Shown in pieces: positions 1 through 10,829 of a stretch of 64,000 nt of DNA. Under the pieces are notes generated by a model, which saw only the letters and a list, made by a program, of their open reading frames with translations, had not been told where the DNA came from and did not search any database. Position 1 is the first letter of the stretch; each line of letters begins with the position of its first letter. The DNA comes from Psococerastis gibbosa (taxonomy: Eukaryota > Arthropoda > Insecta > Psocodea > Psocidae): contig OZ020485.1 of assembly GCA_963971405.1 (NCBI GenBank), positions 372,001-436,000 of the forward strand, in the 5' to 3' direction. Position numbers and translations under genes: made by a program.

Positions 1-269
1 CGAAAAATAGCTATATACTTATTTTATTTTTTTTAAAGGTCTTGATATGATAAGGGTGTCTTAATTTTGCTTATGTTGGCTCATTGTATTGTACTTGACA
101 TTAAACAATTGCTCCTGCGTGTTCATCGGTTTAAATGTTGCTAAAAAAAATTCATTCGACAAGAATACAAAAAATAGCTATATACTTATTTTATTTTTTT
201 TAAAGGTCTTGATATGATAAGGGTGTCTTAATTTTGCTTATTTTGGCTCATTGTATTGTACTTAACATT

Positions 270-281
270 GAGCAATTGCTC
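270..281. other. 12-bp perfect palindrome GAGCAATTGCTC (representative)
   Basis: The sequence equals its reverse complement. It is intact in A and A2 monomers and in most E and G monomers. It is changed at one position in B and C (gagcaattgttc), and broken in F (ggccacttgctc), H (gagaaattgctc), and D and I (gaacaattgctc or aaacaattgctc). A dimeric DNA-binding protein site is possible, but that is inference. Confidence 0.75.
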
Positions 282-300
282 CTGCGTGTTCATCGGTGTA
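278..300 (+). other. Conserved GC-rich box in each monomer (representative)
   Basis: The stretch from gctcctgcg to catcggtgta is the most GC-rich part of an otherwise AT-rich monomer and holds two of its three CpGs. Most classes keep tgcgtgt and catcgg. Exceptions are ccttcgtg in some I, gttcaacgg in H and gtgtccatcgg in F. It is a candidate protein-binding box by analogy with other satellites. No known motif is matched. Confidence 0.6.
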
Positions 301-338
301 AATGTAGCTAAAAAAAATTCATTCGACAAGAATAAGAA

Positions 339-350
339 AAATAGCTATTT
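339..350. other. 12-bp perfect palindrome AAATAGCTATTT (representative)
   Basis: Second perfect dyad in the same monomer, centred about 69 bp from the first. It is intact where the text is aaaaatagctatttac, reduced to atagctat in E, F and I (tagctatatac), and broken by tggctat in monomers ending aaaaaaaatggc. The two dyads alternate in integrity between classes. Confidence 0.72.
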
Positions 351-1034
351 ACTTATTTTATTTTTTTTAAAGGTCTTGATATGATAAGGGTGTCTTAATT
401 TTGCTTATTTTGGCTCAATGTATTGTACTTAACATTGAGCAATTGTTCCTGCGTGTTCATCGGTGTAAATGTAGCTAAAAAAAATTCATTCGACAAGAAT
501 ACGAAAAATAGCTATATACTTATTTTATTTTTTTTAAAGGTCTTGATATGATAAGGGTGTCTTAATTTTGCTTATTTTGGCTCATTGTATTGTACTTGAC
601 ATTAAGCAATTGCTCCTTCGTGTTCATCGGTTTAAATGTTGCTAAAAAAAATTAATTCGACAAGAATACAAAAAATAGCTATATACTTATTTTATTTTTT
701 TTAAAGGTCTTGATATGATAAGGGTGTCTTAATTTTGCTTATTTTGGCTCATTGTATTGTACTTAACATTGAGCAATTGCTCCTGCGTGTTCATCGGTGT
801 AAATGTAGCTAAAAAAAATTCATTCGACAAGAATAAGAAAAATAGCTATTTACTTATTTTATTTTTTTAAAGGTTTAAAAAAGATATAGGTGTCTTAATT
901 TTGCTCATTTTGGCTCAATGTATTGTACTTAACATTGAGCAATTGTTCCTGCGTGTTCATCGGTGTAAATGTAGCTAAAAAAAATTCATTCGACAAGAAT
1001 AAGAAAAATAGCTATTTACTTATTTTATTTTTTT

Positions 1035-1176
1035 AAAGGTTTTAAAAGGATATAGGTGTCTTAATTTTGCTTATTTTGGCTCACTGTATTGTACTTGACA
1101 TTGAACAATTGCTCCTGCGTGTTCATCGGTTTAAATGTTGCTAAAAAAATGGCTATTTACTTATTTTATTTTTTTT
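1035..1176 (+). repeat. Short monomer (142 bp) with 25-bp internal deletion
   Basis: A class D monomer in which the A8 tract before ttcattcgac and the A8 tract before tggctat are collapsed into one A7 run, removing the 16-bp ttcattcgacaagaat between them plus about nine A. The deletion ends lie in two A runs, so replication slippage or microhomology deletion is the simple explanation. The same lesion is at 10688-10829, so it arose before the ~10-kb duplication. Confidence 0.92.
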
Positions 1177-2511
1177 AAAGGTCTTGATATGATAAGGGTG
1201 TCTTAATTTTGCTTATTTTGGCTCACTGTATTGAACTCAACATTGAGCAATTGCTCCTGCGTGTTCATCGGTGTAAATGTAGCTAAAAAAAATTCATTCG
1301 ACAAGAATAAGAAAAATAGCTATTTACTTATTTTATTTTTTTTAAAGGTTTTAAAAAGATATAGGTGTCTTTATTTTGCTTATTTTGGCTCAATGTATTG
1401 TACTTAACATTGGGCAATTGTTCCTGCGTGTTCATCGGTGTAAATATAGCTAAAAAAAATTCATTCGACAAGAATAAGAAAAATAGCTATTTACTTATTT
1501 TATTTTTTTTAAAGGTCTTAAAAAGATATAGGTGTCTTAATTTTGCTTATTTTGGCTCACTGTATTGAACTTAACATTGAGCAATTGCTCCTGCGTGTTC
1601 ATCGGTGTAAATGTAGCTAAAAAAAATTCATTCGACAAGAATAAGAAAAATAGCTATTTACTTATTTTATTTTTTTTAAAGGTTTTAAAAAGATATAGGT
1701 GTCTTTATTTTGCTTATTTTGGCTCACTGTATTCAACTTAACATTGAGCAATTGCTCCTGCGTGTTCATCGGTGTAAATGTAGCTAAAAAAAATTCATTC
1801 GACAAGAATAAAAAAAATGGCTATTTACTTATTTTATTTTTTTTAAAGGTCTTGATATGATAAGGGTGTCTTAATTTTGCTTATTTTGGCTCATTGTATT
1901 GTACTTGACATTAAACAATTGCTCCTGCGTGTTCATCGGTTTAAATGTTGCTAAAAAAAATTCATTCGACAAGAATACAAAAAATAGCTATATACTTATT
2001 TTATTTTTTTTAAAGGTCTTGATATGATAAGGGTGTCTTAATTTTGCTTATTTTGGCTCATTGTATTGTACTTAACATTGAGCAATTGCTCCTGCGTGTT
2101 CATCGGTGTAAATGTAGCTAAAAAAAATTCATTCGACAAGAATAAGAAAAATAGCTATTTACTTATTTTATTTTTTTTAAAGGTTTAAAAAAGATATAGG
2201 TGTCTTAATTTTGCTCATTTTGGCTCAATGTGTTGTACTTAACATTGAGCAATTGTTCCTGCGTGTTCATCGGTGTAAATGTAGCTAAAAAAAATTCATT
2301 CGACAAGAATAAGAAAAATAGCTATTTACTTATTTTATTTTTTTAAAGGTTTTAAAAGGATATAGGTGTCTTAATTTTGCTTATTTTGGCTCACTGTATT
2401 GTACTTGACATTGAACAATTGCTCCTGCGTGTTCATCGGTGTAAATGTAGCTACAAAAAATTCATTCGACAAGAATACGAAAAATAGCTATATACTTATT
2501 TTATTTTTTTT

Positions 2512-4515
2512 AAAGGTCTTGATATGATAAGGGTGTCTTAATTTTGCTTATTTTGGCTCATTGTATTGTACTTGACATTAAACAATTGCTCCTTCGTGTT
2601 CATCGGTTTAAATGTTGCTAAAAAAAATTAATTCGACAAGAATACAAAAAATAGCTATATACTTATTTTATTTTTTTTAAAGGTCTTGATATGATAAGGG
2701 TGTCTTAATTTTGCTTATTTTGGCTCATTGTATTGTACTTAACATTGAGCAATTGCTCCTGCGTGTTCATCGGTGTAAATGTAGCTAAAAAAAATTCATT
2801 CGACAAGAATAAGAAAAATAGCTATTTACTTATTTTATTTTTTTTAAAGGTTTAAAAAAGATATAGGTGTCTTAATTTTGCTCACTTTGGCTCAATGTAT
2901 TGTACTTAACATTGAGCAATTGTTCCTGCGTGTTCATCGGTGTAAATGTAGCTAAAAAAAATTCATTCGACAAGAATAAGAAAAATAGCTATTTACTTAT
3001 TTTATTTTTTTTAAAGGTCTTGATATGATAAGGGTGTCTTAATTTTGCTTATTTTGGCTCACTGTATTGAACGTAACATTGAGCAATTGCTCCTGCGTGT
3101 TCATCGGTGTAAATGTAGCTAAAAAAAATTCATTCGACAAGAATAAGAAAAATAGCTATTTACTTATTTTATTTTTTTTAAAGGTTTTAAAAAGATATAG
3201 GTGTCTTTATTTTGCTTATTTTGGCTCAATGTATTGTACTTAACATTGAGCAATTGTTCCTGCGTGTTCATCGGTGTAAATATAGCTAAAAAAAATTCAT
3301 TCGACAAGAATAAGAAAAATAGCTATTTACTTATTTTATTTTTTTTAAAGGTCTTAAAAAGATATAGGTGTCTTAATTTTGCTTATTTTGGCTCACTGTA
3401 TTGAACTTAACATTGAGCAATTGCCCCTGCGTGTTCATCGGTGTAAATGTAGCTAAAAAAAATTCATTCGACAAGAATAAGAAAAATAGCTATTTACTTA
3501 TTTTATTTTTTTTAAAGGTTTTAAAAAGATATAGGTGTCTTTATTTTGCTTATTTTGGCTCAATGTATTGTACTTAACATTGAGCAATTGTTCCTGCGTG
3601 TTCATCGGTGTAAATGTAGCTAAAAAAAATTCATTCGACAAGAATAAAAAAAATGGCTATTTACTTATTTTATTTTTTTTAAAGGTCTTGATATGATAAG
3701 GGTGTCTTAATTTTGCTTATTTTGGCTCACTGTATTCAACTTAACATTGAGCAATTGCTCCTGCGTGTTCATCGGTGTAAATGTAGCTAAAAAAAATTCA
3801 TTCGACAAGAATAAAAAAAATGGCTATTTACTTATTTTATTTTTTTTAAAGGTCTTGATATGATAAGGGTGTCTTAATTTTGCTTATTTTGGCTCACTGT
3901 ATTGAACTTAACATTGAGCAATTGCTCCTGCGTGTTCATCGGTGTAAATGTAGCTAAAAAAAATTCATTCGACAAGAATAAGAAAAATAGCTATTTACTT
4001 ATTTTATTTTTTTTAAAGGTTTTAAAAAGATATAGGTGTCTTTGTTTTGCTTATTTTGGCTCAATGTATTGTACTTAACATTGAGCAATTGTTCATGCGT
4101 GTTCATCGGTGTAAATGTAGCTAAAAAAAATTCATTCGACAAGAATAAGAAAAATAGCTATTTACTTATTTTATTTTTTTTAAAGGTCTTGATATGATAA
4201 GGGTGTCTTAATATTGCTTATTTTGGCTCACTGTATTGAACTTAACATTGAGCAATTGCTCCTGCGTGTTCATCGGTGTAAATGTAGCTAAAAAAAATTC
4301 ATTCGACAAGAATAAGAAAAATAGCTATTTACTTATTTTATTTTTTTTAAAGGTTTTAAAAAGATATAGGTGTCTTTATTTTGCTTATTTTGGCTCAATG
4401 TATTGTACTTAACATTGAGCAATTGTTCCTGCGTGTTCATCGGTGTAAATGTAGCTAAAAAAAATTCATTCGACAAGAATAAAAAAAATAGCTATATACT
4501 TATTTTATTTTTTTT
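2512..4515 (+). repeat. 2004-bp 12-mer higher-order repeat, unit 1
   Basis: Twelve monomers in the order I A C A B F' B A A B A B. Diagnostic variants are ccttcgtg in I (2591), gctcactttggc in C, an ATA codon-like aatatagct in B, gtctttgttttgc with ttcatgcg in the tenth monomer, and aatattgc in the eleventh. All recur 2004 bp later. A visible difference from unit 2 is gaacgtaac near 3069, where unit 2 has gaacttaac. Confidence 0.9.
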
Positions 4516-6519
4516 AAAGGTCTTGATATGATAAGGGTGTCTTAATTTTGCTTATTTTGGCTCATTGTATTGTACTTGACATTAAACAATTGCTCCTTCG
4601 TGTTCATCGGTTTAAATGTTGCTAAAAAAAATTAATTCGACAAGAATACAAAAAATAGCTATATACTTATTTTATTTTTTTTAAAGGTCTTGATATGATA
4701 AGGGTGTCTTAATTTTGCTTATTTTGGCTCATTGTATTGTACTTAACATTGAGCAATTGCTCCTGCGTGTTCATCGGTGTAAATGTAGCTAAAAAAAATT
4801 CATTCGACAAGAATAAGAAAAATAGCTATTTACTTATTTTATTTTTTTTAAAGGTTTAAAAAAGATATAGGTGTCTTAATTTTGCTCACTTTGGCTCAAT
4901 GTATTGTACTTAACATTGAGCAATTGTTCCTGCGTGTTCATCGGTGTAAATGTAGCTAAAAAAAATTCATTCGACAAGAATAAGAAAAATAGCTATTTAC
5001 TTATTTTATTTTTTTTAAAGGTCTTGATATGATAAGGGTGTCTTAATTTTGCTTATTTTGGCTCACTGTATTGAACTTAACATTGAGCAATTGCTCCTGC
5101 GTGTTCATCGGTGTAAATGTAGCTAAAAAAAATTCATTCGACAAGAATAAGAAAAATAGCTATTTACTTATTTTATTTTTTTTAAAGGTTTTAAAAAGAT
5201 ATAGGTGTCTTTATTTTGCTTATTTTGGCTCAATGTATTGTACTTAACATTGAGCAATTGTTCCTGCGTGTTCATCGGTGTAAATATAGCTAAAAAAAAT
5301 TCATTCGACAAGAATAAGAAAAATAGCTATTTACTTATTTTATTTTTTTTAAAGGTCTTAAAAAGATATAGGTGTCTTAATTTTGCTTATTTTGGCTCAC
5401 TGTATTGAACTTAACATTGAGCAATTGCCCCTGCGTGTTCATCGGTGTAAATGTAGCTAAAAAAAATTCATTCGACAAGAATAAGAAAAATAGCTATTTA
5501 CTTATTTTATTTTTTTTAAAGGTTTTAAAAAGATATAGGTGTCTTTATTTTGCTTATTTTGGCTCAATGTATTGTACTTAACATTGAGCAATTGTTCCTG
5601 CGTGTTCATCGGTGTAAATGTAGCTAAAAAAAATTCATTCGACAAGAATAAAAAAAATGGCTATTTACTTATTTTATTTTTTTTAAAGGTCTTGATATGA
5701 TAAGGGTGTCTTAATTTTGCTTATTTTGGCTCACTGTATTCAACTTAACATTGAGCAATTGCTCCTGCGTGTTCATCGGTGTAAATGTAGCTAAAAAAAA
5801 TTCATTCGACAAGAATAAAAAAAATGGCTATTTACTTATTTTATTTTTTTTAAAGGTCTTGATATGATAAGGGTGTCTTAATTTTGCTTATTTTGGCTCA
5901 CTGTATTGAACTTAACATTGAGCAATTGCTCCTGCGTGTTCATCGGTGTAAATGTAGCTAAAAAAAATTCATTCGACAAGAATAAGAAAAATAGCTATTT
6001 ACTTATTTTATTTTTTTTAAAGGTTTTAAAAAGATATAGGTGTCTTTGTTTTGCTTATTTTGGCTCAATGTATTGTACTTAACATTGAGCAATTGTTCAT
6101 GCGTGTTCATCGGTGTAAATGTAGCTAAAAAAAATTCATTCGACAAGAATAAGAAAAATAGCTATTTACTTATTTTATTTTTTTTAAAGGTCTTGATATG
6201 ATAAGGGTGTCTTAATATTGCTTATTTTGGCTCACTGTATTGAACTTAACATTGAGCAATTGCTCCTGCGTGTTCATCGGTGTAAATGTAGCTAAAAAAA
6301 ATTCATTCGACAAGAATAAGAAAAATAGCTATTTACTTATTTTATTTTTTTTAAAGGTTTTAAAAAGATATAGGTGTCTTTATTTTGCTTATTTTGGCTC
6401 AATGTATTGTACTTAACATTGAGCAATTGTTCCTGCGTGTTCATCGGTGTAAATGTAGCTAAAAAAAATTCATTCGACAAGAATAAAAAAAATGGCTATT
6501 TACTTATTTTATTTTTTTT
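4516..6519 (+). repeat. 2004-bp 12-mer higher-order repeat, unit 2
   Basis: Tandem copy of the preceding 12-mer, with the same class order and private variants at a constant offset of 2004 bp (ccttcgtg at 4595, gtctttgtt near 6042, aatattgc near 6213). Near-identity over two kilobases between adjacent units indicates a recent duplication. The second duplicated block (13166 onward) carries a shortened derivative of this unit. Confidence 0.9.
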
Positions 6520-6686
6520 AAAGGTCTTGATATGATAAGGGTGTCTTAATTTTGCTTATTTTGGCTCACTGTATTCAACTTAACATTGAGCAATTGCTCC
6601 TGCGTGTTCATCGGTGTAAATGTAGCTAAAAAAAATTCATTCGACCAGAATAAGAAAAATAGCTATTTACTTATTTTATTTTTTTT
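6019..6686 (+). repeat. 4-monomer cassette (B with gttttgc, A with aatattgc, B, A with ttcaac)
   Basis: A 668-bp block of four monomers with private variants gtctttgttttgc and ttcatgcgtg in the first, aatattgc in the second, and attcaactt plus attcgaccag in the fourth. It overlaps the end of the second 2004-bp unit and is followed by the tatggcac B monomer. The same cassette is at 14336, 18507 and 19175. Confidence 0.88.
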
Positions 6687-7186
6687 AAAGGTTTTAAAAA
6701 GATATAGGTGTCTTTATTTTGCTTATTTTGGCTCAATGTATGGCACTTAACATTGAGCAATTGTTCCTGCGTGTTCATCGGTGTAAATGTAGCTAAAAAA
6801 AATTCATTCGACAAGAATAAGAAAAATAGCTATTTACTTATTTTATTTTTTTTAAAGGTCTTAAAAAGATATAGGTGTCTTAATTTTGCTTATTTAGGCT
6901 CATTGTATTGTACTTAACATTGGCCACTTGCTCCTGCGTGTCCATCGGTGTAAATGTAGCTACAAAAAATTCATTCGACAAGAATACGAAAAATAGCTAT
7001 ATACTTATTTTATTTTTTTTAAAGGTCTTGATATGACACGGGTGTCTTAATTTGGCTTATTTAGGCTCACTGTATTGTAATTAACATTGAGCAATTGCTC
7101 CTGCGTGTTCATCGGTGTAAATGTGGCTAAAAAAAATTCATTCGACAAGAATAAGAAAAATAGCTATTTACTTATTTTATTTTTTT

Positions 7187-7353
7187 AAAGGTTTTAAAAA
7201 GATAAAGGTGTCTTAATTTTGCTTATTTTGGCTCATTGTATTGTACTTGACATTAAACAATTGCTCCTGCGTGTTCATCGGTTTAAATGTTGCTAAAAAA
7301 AATTCATTCGACAAGAATACAAAAAATAGCTATATACTTATTTTATTTTTTTT
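7187..7353 (+). repeat. Chimeric H/I monomer
   Basis: The left part is class H (gataaaggtgtc) but the right part is class I (gacattaaac, gtttaaatgttgct, then tagctatatac). At the equivalent place in other orders H continues with gagaaattg. The switch lies between about 7210 and 7252, inside shared sequence, as expected for an exchange between misaligned monomers that deleted the intervening H-to-I stretch. Confidence 0.8.
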
Positions 7354-10300
7354 AAAGGTCTTGATATGATAAGGGTGTCTTAATTTTGCTTATTTTGGCT
7401 CATTGTATTGTACTTAACATTGAGCAATTGCTCCTGCGTGTTCATCGGTGTAAATGTAGCTAAAAAAAATTCATTCGACAAGAATAAGAAAAATAGCTAT
7501 TTACTTATTTTATTTTTTTTAAAGGTTTAAAAAAGATATAGGTGTCTTAATTTTGCTTATTTTGGCTCAATGTATTGTACTTAACATTGAGCAATTGTTC
7601 CTGCGTGTTCATCGGTGTAAATGTAGCTAAAAAAAATTCATTCGACAAGAATAAGAAAAATAGCTATTTACTTATTTTATTTTTTTAAAGGTCTTAAAAA
7701 GATATAGGTGTCTTAATTTTCCTTTTTTAGGTACATTGTGTAGTACTTAACATTGAGCAATTGCTCCTGCGTGTTCATCGGTGTAAATGTAGCTACAAAA
7801 AATTCATTCGACAAGAATACGAAAAATAGCTATATACTTATTTTATTTTTTTTAAAGGTCTTGATATGATAAGGGTGTCTTAATTTTACTTATTTTGGCT
7901 CATTGTATTGTACTTGACATTAAACAATTGCTCCTTCGTGTTCATCGGTTTAAATGTTGCTAAAAAAAATTAATTCGACAAGAATACAAAAAATAGCTAT
8001 ATACTTATTTTATTTTTTTTAAAGGTCTTGATATGATAAGGGTGTCTTAATTTTGCTTATTTTGGCTCATTGTATTGTACTTAACATTGAGCAATTGCTC
8101 CTGCGTGTTCATCGGTGTAAATGTAGCTAAAAAAAATTCATTCGACAAGAATAAGAAAAATAGCTATTTACTTATTTTATTTTTTTTAAAGGTTTAAAAA
8201 AGATATAGGTGTCTTAATTTTGCTCATTTTGGCTCAATGTATTGTACTTAACATTGAGCAATTGTTCCTGCGTGTTCATCGGTGTAAATGTAGCTAAAAA
8301 AAATTCATTCGACAAGAATAAGAAAAATAGCTATTTACTTATTTTATTTTTTTAAAGGTTTTAAAAGGATATAGGTGTCTTAATTTTGCTTATTTTGGCT
8401 CACTGTATTGTACTTGACATTGAACAATTGCTCCTGCGTGTTCATCGGTTTAAATGTTGCTAAAAAAAATTCATTCGACAAGAATAAAAAAAATGGCTAT
8501 TTACTTATTTTATTTTTTTTAAAGGTCTTGATATGATAAGGGTGTCTTAATTTTGCTTATTTTGGCTCACTGTATTGAACTTAACATTGAACAATTGCTC
8601 CTGCGTGTTCATCGGTTTAAATGTTGCTAAAAAAAATTCATTCGACAAGAATAAAAAAAATAGCTATATACTTATTTTATTTTTTTTAAAGGTCTTGATA
8701 TGATAAGGGTGTCTTAATTTTGCTTATTTTGGCTCATTGTATTGTACTTGACATTAAACAATTGCTCCTGCGTGTTCATCGGTTTAAATGTTGCTAAAAA
8801 AAATTCATTCGACAAGAATACAAAAAATAGCTATATACTTATTTTATTTTTTTTAAAGGTCTTGATATGATAAGGGTGTCTTAATTTTGCTTATTTTGGC
8901 TCACTGTATTCAACTTAACATTGAGCAATTGCTCCTGCGTGTTCATCGGTGTAAATGTAGCTAAAAAAAATTCATTCGACCAGAATAAGAAAAATAGCTA
9001 TTTACTTATTTTATTTTTTTTAAAGGTTTTAAAAAGATATAGGTGTCTTTATTTTGCTTATTTTGGCTCAATGTATTGTACTTAACATTGAGCAATTGTT
9101 CCTGCGTGTTCATCGGTGTAAATGTAGCTAAAAAAAATTCATTCGACAAGAATAAGAAAAATAGCTATTTACTTATTTTATTTTTTTTAAAGGTCTTAAA
9201 AAGATATAGGTGTCTTAATTTTGCTTATTTAGGCTCATTGTATTGTACTTAACATTGGCCACTTGCTCCTGCGTGTCCATCGGTGTAAATGTAGCTACAA
9301 AAAATTCATTCGACAAGAATACGAAAAATAGCTATATACTTACTTTATTTTTTTTAAAGGTCTTGATATGACACGGGTGTCTTAATTTGGCTTATTTAGG
9401 CTCACTGTATTGTAATTAACATTGAGCAATTGCTCCTGCGTGTTCATCGGTGTAAATGTGGCTAAAAAAAATTCATTCGACAAGAATAAGAAAAATAGCT
9501 ATTTACTTATTTTATTTTTTTAAAGGTTTTAAAAAGATAAAGGTGTCTTAATTTTGCTTATTTTGGCTCATTGTATTGTACTTGACATTGAGAAATTGCT
9601 CTTGCGTGTTCAACGGTTTAAATGTTGCTAAAAAAAATTCATTCGACAAGAATAAAAAAAATAGCTATTTACTTATTTTATTTTTTTTAAAGGTCTTGAT
9701 ATGATAAGGGTGTCTTAATTTGGCTTATTTTGGCTCATTGTATTGTACTTAACATTGAGCAATTGCTCCTGCGTGTTCATCGGTGTAAATGTAGCTAAAA
9801 AAAATTCATTCGACAAGAATAAGAAAAATAGCTATTTACTTATTTTATTTTTTTAAAGGTCTTAAAAAGATATAGGTGTCTTAATTTTCCTTGTTTAGGT
9901 ACATTGTGTAGTACTTAACATTGAGCAATTGCTCCTGCGTGTTCATCGGTGTAAATGTAGCTACAAAAAATTCATTCGACAAGAATACGAAAAATAGCTA
10001 TATACTTATTTTATTTTTTTTAAAGGTCTTGATATGATAAGGGTGTCTTAATTTTGCTTATGTTGGCTCATTGTATTGTACTTGACATTAAACAATTGCT
10101 CCTGCGTGTTCATCGGTTTAAATGTTGCTAAAAAAAATTCATTCGACAAGAATACAAAAAATAGCTATATACTTATTTTATTTTTTTTAAAGGTCTTGAT
10201 ATGATAAGGGTGTCTTAATTTTGCTTATTTTGGCTCATTGTATTGTACTTGACATTAAACAATTGCTCCTTCGTGTTCATCGGTTTAAATGTTGCTAAAA

Positions 10301-10687
10301 AAAATTAATTCGACAAGAATACAAAAAATAGCTATATACTTATTTTATTTTTTTTAAAGGTCTTGATATGATAAGGGTGTCTTAATTTTGCTTATTTTGG
10401 CTCATTGTATTGTACTTAACATTGAGCAATTGCTCCTGCGTGTTCATCGGTGTAAATGTAGCTAAAAAAAATTCATTCGACAAGAATAAGAAAAATAGCT
10501 ATTTACTTATTTTATTTTTTTAAAGGTTTAAAAAAGATATAGGTGTCTTAATTTTGCTCATTTTGGCTCAATGTATTGTACTTAACATTGAGCAATTGTT
10601 CCTGCGTGTTCATCGGTGTAAATGTAGCTAAAAAAAATTCATTCGACAAGAATAAGAAAAATAGCTATTTACTTATTTTATTTTTTT

Positions 10688-10829
10688 AAAGGTTTTAAAA
10701 GGATATAGGTGTCTTAATTTTGCTTATTTTGGCTCACTGTATTGTACTTGACATTGAACAATTGCTCCTGCGTGTTCATCGGTTTAAATGTTGCTAAAAA
10801 AATGGCTATTTACTTATTTTATTTTTTTT
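10688..10829 (+). repeat. Short monomer (142 bp), second copy of the deletion
   Basis: Same 25-bp deletion as the monomer at 1035-1176, lying 9653 bp away in the duplicated block with matching neighbours (D, then an A monomer with gaactcaac). It is the only other truncated monomer of this kind that I found, so it is a useful marker of the duplication. Confidence 0.92.

Larger units (their letters stand above)
1..9300 (+). repeat. ~10-kb segmental duplication, copy 1
   Basis: This block is repeated from 9988 onward. Shared private variants include ttatgttggctc at 71 and its counterpart about 9987 bp later, the 25-bp deletion monomer at 1035 and 10688, gggcaattg near 1410 and 11063, and tgtatggcac near 6736 and 15053. 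The offset falls in steps of whole monomers: 9987, 9653, 8985, 8651, 8317, then 7983. Relative to this copy, the second copy has therefore lost 12 monomers in several 2- and 4-monomer deletions, or this copy gained them. Monomer order from 35 is I A A/C I A C D A B F' B/A I A C D, then two 12-mers, then A B F G H/I A C E I A C D A I A B F G H A2 E. The right edge is approximate. Confidence 0.85.

Noticed and set aside
300-340. CENP-B box
   Set aside because: attcgacaagaataag has the TTCG start but lacks the later A and CGGG positions of the known consensus, so it is only a four-base coincidence.
202-368. tRNA-derived or RNA polymerase III-driven repeat
   Set aside because: I see no A-box or B-box pair and no cloverleaf. 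The T8 tract alone is part of the AT-rich monomer.
202-368. T-tract plus palindrome as intrinsic transcription terminators
   Set aside because: The dyads are AT-rich, not directly followed by the T tract in hairpin geometry, and the context is a eukaryotic-type satellite.
1365-1568. Family of 60-74-codon open frames (about 34 in the window) as a small-protein gene family
   Set aside because: They start on GTG or TTG, depend on a single B-class substitution, cross monomer borders in shifting frame because 167 is not divisible by 3, and have no promoter, intron or codon signal distinct from the repeat.
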